From the NCBI GenBank assembly GCA_030770425.1, contig JASJFT010000082.1, forward strand, positions 124,001 to 188,000: DNA of 64,000 bases, in the 5' to 3' direction. The translations under genes were made by a program, and so were the position numbers. Source of the stretch: Darksidea phi (Eukaryota > Ascomycota > Dothideomycetes > Pleosporales > Lentitheciaceae). Under the pieces are notes generated by a model that saw only the letters and a program-made list of their open reading frames with translations, did not search any database and was not told the DNA's origin. Positions 55,586-64,000 of the stretch are shown here, piece after piece; position 1 is the first letter of the stretch, and each line of letters opens with the position of its first letter.

Positions 55586-57089
55586 AGTGGACTTTGTCAA
55601 CGATGCATGAATGGCGTTGAAGCGCGAATAGAGAGTCCTTGAGCTATAATTCTGATGAGGGAGATGTTCGCAGAGACGGAATTTGAGCTTCCTATGTTGC
55701 AAAATTGTAATGTAGAGATCATTATCCGATGTTGGAGGAGGCTTGACTGCGAAGCGTAACAATATACACGACCTGGGCGAGTTAAAGTTTTAAAAGTACA
55801 ACAGTGCTCATTCTCACACTTCTGTTATTATACTCCAGCAATAAAGGCGGACTTACACGGCTCGTTGATGAATGTCGAAAGGAGTCAGCAATGGGTGTTC
55901 AGATTTTCATATATTCTACAGGAAATGCTGAGGACCGAATAGCGACCCTGCTATATGCTTGTTCCGCTCAGTAAACACTTCAATGCTCAAGGCCTGTTGT
56001 AGTTCTAGCGAAGAATTTGGACTACGCCACAAACACCAATCGTGGGTCGCATCTCTATTAACACAATGATTGCCCGACAGGGTACATCAAAATCTTCATT
56101 GGGCTAGATAAACTAAACTACAGTTCATTATGTTTCTACCATTGGAAATAGAATGGGCGTATTGAGAACGTTCCCCGACCCTCTATCGGAAGACTCCAAA
56201 TAGTAGCCACCGAATGCACCCTCTAACGGCACGCTGACAGTGTCCAAGCTAAGATCAACACTGTGATATATTCAAGAATCATACGAGCTGGCTCGGTATT
56301 ATGAGCTGGGGTAGCACCATATTGCCTCTTTTATTCCTCTACCAAGGAAAACATCCGCCCAGAGAAGGTATGCCGTTTTCCAGTAGCAAGGATTGTGACT
56401 TTTGGAACGATTATCTATAACGAGCGGAAGTAATCCGAGTGAAGCTGCTGATTTCTGAGAGAGCGGCTGCGCTCTTCGCTCTACAAGACAGGATTTTGGT
56501 CCCGATCAACTGGAATTACATTTGATGCACACTTACACGAAATATTAAGGGGCTGGTATGTTACGGAACCATGAATCACGAGTCGCCCGTTGGCTGGCTC
56601 ATTGTTTCTTGTCCTATATGGGCAGGCGCGGTAACCGTTTTCGGGTGCGGTAAACCTCAGCTTCAGCCTTCTCGAGTTCACCGATCAGCCTCGACTACAC
56701 TTCTCTCACATCACCATCTCATTGACTTTCGGTTAGATCTCATGGAAATATCAAAACTCTTCCACGCCCCATCTTTTCATCATTCATCAGCTGGACTTCA
56801 ATTCACTTAGCATGGCGCAACGCAATGAAGTTTCAAACCATCACCGCAAGCACACTCTGATGCTTTATTTTCTCTTTTTACTATTCTCTGTGAGGAAGAA
56901 TTGTCGCTAACTCGGGCCGCGCTACCTGACACAGAAAGGCCGACCACCGGCAGGTCTTCTACTAACGTTGAAGCGAGAGCCCCTTTGGAAGAAGCCGAGC
57001 GGTTTCGTCCAACTGCCCTCCGCAAACGATCGTTAGACGATGGGCAGAAGCGACCCGTCGACCGCTCATAGCGACAGAATCTACCGAGC
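55586..57089. other. Intergenic
   Basis: 3' flank of the decarboxylase-like gene and upstream region of the regulator pseudogene. A weakly coding-like plus-strand stretch at about 56910-57070 may be the first exon of that pseudogene. Nothing else is recognised. Confidence 0.45.
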
Positions 57090-58700
57090 TTCCAAGAATC
57101 TATGCTCCCTGGATACATATGCTTTTCCTCCACCACCGGCGAGTGGGTCCAAAGGCCTCGGCGTGCCGCATTCTCCAAAGAGAGAAGATAAGAAGTCAGG
57201 CAACTGCGTAAGCTCGGCGCATGACACAGGTGCAAGCTTCGTAAGCTCCCCGTACGTACTCATTCTTTGTAATACACTAGCCTTCCATATCCGGTGGAAC
57301 AATCAGGATCACCCGAACAGTTGTTGACCTAAGTTGTGCTAGTAGACATGAGAGACTGAATTACGCATTTAACAATCACAAATACTCATAGATGTGCACT
57401 CTAACCATGCAAAGTGTTTTGGAGAGGATCGCTGCAAAGCGTGTGCGTCTCTCCTCTAGGCACGCCAGGAAACCTGGACGTTGATGTGGATGGAATGCAT
57501 ACGATCTTCATTTAGCACCATCGGTATCTTCAAAAGAGGTGGGTTGATTTATCTGGCTACATGCATGGAAGCTTACTGTGCTGCTCAGAATCCTCAGGAG
57601 GCATGCCTTCCAAACTACAAGACGTCATCGAACGCCTTTCGAACCAAAACGACGGGTTTGATGTTGCGCCGCCGTTCAGAATGAGCCTTTAAGCAACCTC
57701 AAAGTACCTAGCTGAATAGCTCATCAGCGGAACCAACTATGCAGACTTTTGCGTTCCCCTTCCTACGATCTCGAGAGCTGGGACATATGCTAGAAGGCTT
57801 TGGGGAAAGGCATAAGCACCTATATGAGACTGCTAGTCTGCTTTACGAACAATAATCTACACAAGATGAATAATACCAAAGATCGGCATTACACATCAGT
57901 AGAGCTTGGAGATGAGTTATTACGTCGGTAACTCAGTTCTACAAGCTCTTGATACCAGATTGAAGCTCACACGTCTTGAAAGGCCCCAAGCTAAGCTTCA
58001 GGACTTGCATGCCTTATTCGTCGCAGTCGTTGGCCTCTCCGTCACAGCCCGGTACACGTATGTGGGCGTAATATTATCCACCAGAGCGCTTAGTTGAATT
58101 TGGCTGACATGAATGATAGAACATCTTAGGCGAGAATACTGTAGAGGAGCACACACGAAACGTATGACTGAAGCATATACCCGACTTCTCAACCACTATC
58201 TGTCTATCTCGGAAAGGTTGCTGGTCTCGTCAGTCCTTGCTTTGAGCAGATCCTCGCGCGGAAATGCCGGTTTCAATGGGATGCGTCCGGGTTTTCTTCC
58301 TGGGAGAAGAGTGGGAACGTCCCGACAGATGTGTTCACGTCTAACGCAAAGGATTGGACGAGTGGTTTCAACTTCAACACCAAGGCCTGGATGAATGAAT
58401 GTGTCTTCAATTCAGATGATTCAACAGAGCGCTTCGGCTTTGACCAATTCCTAGCATCCGAGGCAGAGAAAAGATATACTCCCCGCCTAGCTGATGAACT
58501 GGCGGACATCTCACGTACCAGGATTTGTGCTTCCTGATGATTTCATGGGAGACATTTACCCAATCAAACACCTGCCCACGCCGACCGGTTGGATCTTGAA
58601 GAGTCTTCTTGCGAAGGCCCTTCTACCAACAACTACATCTTCGACCAAGCCGAACACCCCGAGATCTACGAGACCAAGCGCACGTTCACCAATGCGCCAT
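57090..58700 (+). pseudogene. Decayed paralogue of the 34-35.7 kb Zn2Cys6 regulator
   Basis: Piece by piece this matches the intact regulator in the same exon order. An N-terminal segment near 57115-57240 contains RRAAFSKERR and then the basic run before the finger, but with TAA inside it and TGA exactly where the first finger Cys belongs. A second exon at 57411 begins with C-x5-C-x2-C and runs into [11 protein letters not shown], with an in-frame TAG at about 57454 between them. A third (57605-57690) starts GMPSKLQDVI, like the [10 protein letters not shown] exon of the intact copy. YYVGNSVLQALD and later segments follow at 57905-58070 and 58110-58540. Multiple stops and frame changes make it non-functional. 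The opposite strand and 22 kb distance speak for an old dispersed duplication. Confidence 0.8.
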
Positions 58701-59264
58701 TGACGTCGATTTCCGCTGAATACATGGAAAATCGCTTCTCGTCCAAGCCCCAACCGTCTTTAAGACATCCGGAACTACCTTACTCGTTTTTCTTTCGCCA
58801 TTCAACATTTCGGTGCATGTCAGCGTGGAAACATCCGAAAACACGCTAACACAAGATGGAATCATGCATTATACCCTGGACATATGAAGTGTATCTGGTA
58901 CGCTAGCCGACTCAGGCTGACCGGTCATACATGTGCTTACCACCACCATATGTACCAATAAATCCTACGCTTCTTCGGTCGCAACCCGAAATTACCGAGA
59001 ACAATCACTTTAATGACTATTATTAGCGGCTCCGGCGCTAGATCGTGCTGTGGCCTTAAAGTCACTCATGCCCGTACGTCTACAGCCTCAACTTTCCTCC
59101 AGAATCGTCTTCACTTATCCTCAACTTCCTACTGTGTTTCGTGTGGGCCTTACAAGAGAGACTGCCATTGTGCAAATCCAAAATAAAAATCTCCAGAATA
59201 AAAATCCTCAGCTTCAACACCCTTGCAGTCTAGGCTCTGGAAGTAGAGATTGTATTGACTAAAG
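58701..59264. other. Intergenic up to the retroelement
   Basis: Ordinary base composition and no gene. CA/TG dinucleotides are common here, in contrast to the sequence beyond 59460. Confidence 0.5.
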
Positions 59265-59424
59265 ATCTACCTATGTGCGAGACTCGTGGGCCTTATATAC
59301 GGAGAGTGGAGAGGCCCGTACTCAAGTAGTATGAATGGAATCCTTATATATGATAAGGTTCCCTAGGTAATAGTGCTTAGGTAGAGTGAATAGGGTCCTA
59401 TATAATAGGGTCTCCTAGCTAACA
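59265..59424 (-). repeat. Candidate 3' LTR of the copia element (start well placed, end uncertain)
   Basis: On the minus strand a polypurine tract (AGGGGGG at 59426-59432) is followed by TGTTAG at 59424-59419, the expected 5'-TG start of an LTR. A TATA-like TATATAAGG lies at 59299-59291. The CA end cannot be fixed without a second LTR and may extend to about 59200. Confidence 0.45.
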
Positions 59425-59744
59425 GCCCCCCTAGACCCTATGTATAAATGTATTCTATAATAAGCCTATAGCTACTTCTAGGAGGCCTTCCTATACTAAC
59501 TCTAAAATATTACTAGGTATACTAAAGTATTTAAGCTAGTCGAAATCCTCGTCGAGATTAGAGTCCTTATCGTAGTATAGATAGTATTCGAGAAATATCT
59601 CCTCCTTATACTATATAAATAGTAGCCCCTACTATAGTAAATTATTTAATTCTTCTTCTATAGGAACGTTGAGGATATTTATATCCTAATAAATAAATAT
59701 TATAATATTATTAGTTCTTATATTAGGTCTTAGTCCTAGTATAC

Positions 59745-59937
59745 CTTAGAATTATTCGAATAGAGGAGGCGTAAGTACTTTAGTAAATATATCTACTAGA
59801 TTATCTTTTCTACTAATTTATTTAATTTTAACGTCTCTATCGCGAACTATATTATAGATAAAATAGTAATAAAGTTTAATATATTTAGATTAATTATAAA
59901 ACTTAGGGTTATAAATAAGTTTAATAATAGTAATATT
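59745..59937 (-). pseudogene. RNase H segment of the copia polymerase
   Basis: Reading the minus strand gives LIYNPKFYN, then YIKLYYYFI and DIFTKVLTPPLFE, matching the characteristic end of copia polyproteins (H-N-P-x-F-H, K-H-I-D, A-D-I-F-T-K-x-L). Stops (TAA, TAG) replace several Gln/Arg/Trp codons. Confidence 0.8.
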
Positions 59938-60639
59938 ATTAATATAAAGTAGGATAGTACTAATATAAATACTAATATAAAGATCGTTAGTAAATTACTT
60001 AATCTAGAGTACTTTTTTAATAACTTTAGTAATAGCTATATACTTAGCCTTATATATAGAGAGAGTATTAATTAATTAATATTTAGAGGATTAAGATATT
60101 AGCCCTCCTACTATTATAAATACCTAGTCTATAGTAGACTTTTAGGTATTAAAGTAGTCTACTTAATTAGTATTAACGTATTCGTTAAGTATTAGATTAT
60201 TAGATTAGTAAAAGTAAAGGTCTATATTAGATTAACTAAGTAAATACCTATATACTTAATAAAGACTATTAAAATATTCTTATTTAAGATTAAAGTTATA
60301 TCTACTATATAGTAAAATAACGTAGACTAGATTAGGTTATATAAATAAGGGTATATAATTTAAAGAGCTAAACTTTTTAAAGTAAATAGTTTTAAACGTA
60401 GATATTACTTATTTATTATTATTACGTAGTTTAATATATAAGTTATATAAAGTAATAATAATAAGTAGCTTATATAAATTATAGTAATTAAGAATCTATT
60501 ATATATATTAATACTAATAAACTATAAGTATACTAACTTTCTAGTTATAGTTAATATATATTCCTAAATATATAGTATCTAGTACTTTCTTAGTAATATT
60601 AAATATAAAGGTTATAACCTTCTTAAAATTTATTAGTAC

Positions 60640-60860
60640 TATTTTAGAGAAGTTATATATACTAATATTATTAATATAAATAAAGACTACGACTCTAGTA
60701 GTATTATTAATATAAATATATAGATTAAAGTTAAAAATTTAGAAACTAATTTAAATAAACTTAGTTTAAAGATATTAATACTAAGTTTTAAGTACCTATA
60801 TAAGTCTATAAAAAGCTTTATATAGTCGCTAGACCTATTCTTTAAAAAGTTATACTAATA
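60640..60860 (-). pseudogene. Reverse-transcriptase core of the copia polymerase
   Basis: The catalytic Y-V-D-D box appears as Y-I-N-N (about 60670-60680 region), both Asp codons changed GAT to AAT as RIP predicts. Upstream (60800-60840) RLYKAFYRLI corresponds to the conserved L-x-K-A-L-Y-G-L segment, and downstream LGIYI corresponds to F-L-G-I-x-I. Confidence 0.75.
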
Positions 60861-63800
60861 ATAGAGGTTAAATATATACTTTCTTATATAGTTCTATATT
60901 TAGAAAGACTATAGTAATATTAATCTAAGCCTAATACTACTCTAGATAAGTAAGTAGAGTAAAGAGGATATAAATAGATATAAAATAAATAGTTAATATC
61001 TATAATTAGTTAAAGTTAATATTATATTTTTATAGAAATCCCTATATAACTATATATACTTTATAGTAAGTAATCGTCCTAGTTAATATAGATTTAACTT
61101 TATAGATTATATATATAATAAGTACTTAGTAGTCTTTAGGAAGTATAGTAACCTTAAAGATATCTTTATTAATAAGACTCTTTATTTTAGTCTAGCTAGT
61201 ATCGTTCTATTATTCTACCTCTAGTATAGTTATAGTATTAAGATAGAATATAAGAATTTTAATTATATCTATTATTAGAATTTATTAGATAGTATAAAGT
61301 ATAAGGTAATATACTTCCTAAATATTATTATTTAATCCTTTATTATTATTATTATATTCTATAAACGTTATAGTATTATATAATATATTATTATCTAATA
61401 TATTATTATATAATATAAAGTTATTACTATCTAGAGTTTATATCTAGCTTAGAATATTATTATTAAGAATATCGTTATAGATATTACTATAAAGATTATT
61501 AAGTATATAGACTATAATAACCTAGGATATAACTTTAGTATTAAGTAGGTTCTTATCTAGGATATTATCGTCTATCTTTAATTTATTACTAGAATTATCC
61601 TTATTTAATTATATAATATAGAACCTAGGTAGATTATAAAATATCTTATTATTACGTATTATAGGAATAATCTTATTATTATTATTATTAATATTTATAA
61701 TATTATCGTAGGTAGCTTTTTAGATAACTATTATAGTTCGTAGACCTATAATTAAGGTATAAATAGCTTTATTAAATAGACCTATATTAAGATTTATATA
61801 CTAGTAGTATAGAAAGTTATCTATATAACTATAACCTCTATAGAAGTAATATTAATATTTCCTTATATTAGAATTATTAAAGCGATTTATATTAAACGTA
61901 TAGTATATATATACTTTCTTAGTATTATAATATCTATAGACGTTTCTTCTATATTAAGTATAGATACTATAGAATATTTTATAATTATAAGCTAATATAT
62001 CGTTCTTATACTTATTATAGGGATTCTTATCTTTATTATTAGTATTAATATATATATATTTATTTAATATATATATATTATATAGATCTTTTTTATTATA
62101 TCTACTAGCTTCTATTTTTCTATAGTTCTCTTTTCTACTTAATTAGTTTAAATAGATCCTATATCGTTAACTTACTAAAGTAGCTTTTATCTAAGCCTCG
62201 ATATTTTTATACTATAAGGTAGTAGTATCGATTATATATCTATTATAGGGTCTCTTCCTATTATATCGTCTCTTACTTTTCTTATACTAAGAGTAATATT
62301 TTCTATTAAATTATTAGAAGACGAGTATAGTAGGAATATATTTTAACTTAGCTTTAGTATATAGAATATATCTAGCTAAATTAGTAATATATTTATAGTC
62401 CTAGTACTATAGTACGAAGTAGACTTTATATAGGATATATATTTATATAACGTTATTCTTATTATTATAATTAATTTTATAGATAATATCTTTATTATTA
62501 GATTTACTTTCTTTCTAATTTCTAAACTCCGTATTCTTTAAGATATAGTAAGAATCTTTAATAGATAATTAATTAAGAGATATAGTATTTTATAGTATAT
62601 TTAATATCTTAATATTTTTATTAATAGTTATATTACTATTAGTCTTACTAGAGATAGAGATTACGTTATTAATAGAGTTACTAGAGGGTTATATAGATAC
62701 TTATATCGTCTATATACTATATTTATAGTAGTATTTAATAATCTAGATAGGTTTAAAGAAAGTCTATTTACTATAATATAAATATATTATAGTTAACTAA
62801 AATTCTTTATTTCCCTTAAGGAGTAAGGGATTATTATTTAATAATATATTTATTTATAAGAATAATAGATATATCTTCTTTTAAGAAGGAAGTTAGAGTA
62901 TATACTTTATTAAGGCTTTTATAACTATATCTTATTATTCTTATAACTAAGTAAGAAATATAATATATACTTTAAAGATAAGAGAAGATATAGTAGAACT
63001 ATTATTATATAAGATAGTATCTTTATTTAATATTATATATATATAGTAACTAAAGTAGTAGAATACTTTATTAGTAATATTATCGTCGTTACTATTATTA
63101 TCTATATTATTAGTAGGTTCGTCTAGAATATTAATTATAGATTATAGATTACGAGTATTAATATTCTTACTAATTTAAGAATTATCTATACTAGTACTAT
63201 TATTAATATAACTCGTAGAAATTAGCTTAACTTTTCTATTATTAGGGTACTATATACGATACTATAAATTATTAAATATAAATAAATAATAATCTATCTA
63301 ACTCTAGGATATATATAGTTTAGGATTATTTATAAAATATAACTTAAAAGGATAAATAATATAAACCCTTACGGCCTAGATATACTATTTAAATAGATTA
63401 AGTAGATAATTATATTATAGCTTATATAGAGTCTTCTAGTTAAGGGCTTTATATAATAAGTAGTATACTTTTTATAGAGCTTTAATAATAATCTTATTCT
63501 ATAGACCCTTAGTAAGGTTAATATTACGAAGAAATTTATTACTACGGCTAATAATAGTATATATAATTAGTAATATATATATATTATCTTAAATTATAAC
63601 TACTACGCGCTTATATATAATATAGTTAATATATTTAGTAGTACTATTCTAATAATATAGATAAAGACTAATAAGTTTTATAACTATACCTTTAATAGTA
63701 GAGTAGTTAATAATAATATTTTAGTTAAACTTATTATTAAAACGAAGATAGTAAATAATATAGTTCTTCTTAGTAGCTATATATCTTAGCTAGTTAATAA

Positions 63801-64000
63801 GAAGGTAAGAAAGTTAATTTTTACTAGTAAAGAAAGTAATCTAGGTCTAATAAAGGTAGTTATCCGTAATAAATAAGGTATAATAGTAACTCTAAAGTAT
63901 TAAAATAGAATATAGACCCTATATATTAATATATATAAGATTACTAGTAGTATTAAAATATTACTTAAAGTAGTTCTTAAGTACTTTATTAAGGGTCTAA

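Larger units (their letters stand above)
59425..64000 (-). mobile_element. Ty1/copia-type LTR retrotransposon, RIP-saturated, running off the window
   Basis: On the minus strand, copia polymerase motifs can be followed in the order reverse transcriptase then RNase H toward low coordinates. No open frame survives. The sequence is extremely AT-rich, and in the lines I scanned beyond 59700 CA and TG are absent while CG remains, the signature of RIP acting on CpA. The 5' part with gag and the other LTR must lie beyond 64000. Confidence 0.8.

Noticed and set aside
1..64000. tRNA, rRNA or CRISPR loci
   Set aside because: I scanned by eye for tRNA B-box-like GGTTCGA sequences with a plausible A box and for regularly spaced direct repeats and found none; a covariance-model search (tRNAscan-SE, Infernal) would be decisive.

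Overview
The window looks like nuclear DNA of a filamentous ascomycete (Pezizomycotina, plausibly Dothideomycetes). Pointers are 44-60 bp introns with GT-AG ends and CTAAC-like branch sites, Zn2Cys6 regulators, HET-domain relics, a UstYa-family (DUF3328) enzyme, fungal-rhodopsin and ankyrin-SPRY families, and a retroelement with extreme CpA depletion typical of repeat-induced point mutation (RIP). All splice models were read by eye from frame, splice signals and family conservation.

Left arm (1-23 kb) is mostly housekeeping. It holds the mitochondrial ribosomal protein bL32m (-) head-to-head with the septin Cdc10 (+), then Lto1 (-) head-to-head with cytosolic methionyl-tRNA synthetase (+). 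About 8.6 kb without a recognisable gene follows, its distal part very GC-rich, leading to a large Zn2Cys6/hexapeptide-acetyltransferase fusion protein (+). A decayed locus, the mitochondrial ribosomal protein uL3m (+) and a Tyr/Asp/Gly-rich protein of unknown function (-) complete the arm.

Middle (24-44 kb) is accessory. It carries a shattered ankyrin-SPRY gene, a 745-residue protein of unknown family, a candidate non-autonomous DNA transposon, a broken phosphotransferase (APH-like) gene and a compact group that resembles a small metabolite or peptide locus. That group is a Zn2Cys6 regulator (-), a UstYa-family oxidase (-), a small secreted Cys-containing peptide (+), a cytochrome P450 (-) and a seven-helix membrane protein (+). 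A HET-domain relic lies just beyond it.

Right arm (44-64 kb) starts with the divergent housekeeping pair MYG1 (-) and ICE2 (+). It continues with a decayed HET gene, a Zn2Cys6 regulator broken by in-frame stops and divergent from an intact 2,2-dialkylglycine-decarboxylase-like gene (+), and a pseudogene paralogous to the intact regulator at 34-35.7 kb. The last 4.6 kb is the minus-strand internal region of a Ty1/copia retrotransposon in which CA/TG dinucleotides are virtually absent; a candidate LTR at its inner edge is spared.

The overall picture is conserved genes in divergent pairs, separated by islands where regulators, HET and ankyrin genes are decaying, next to an AT-rich RIP-saturated block.
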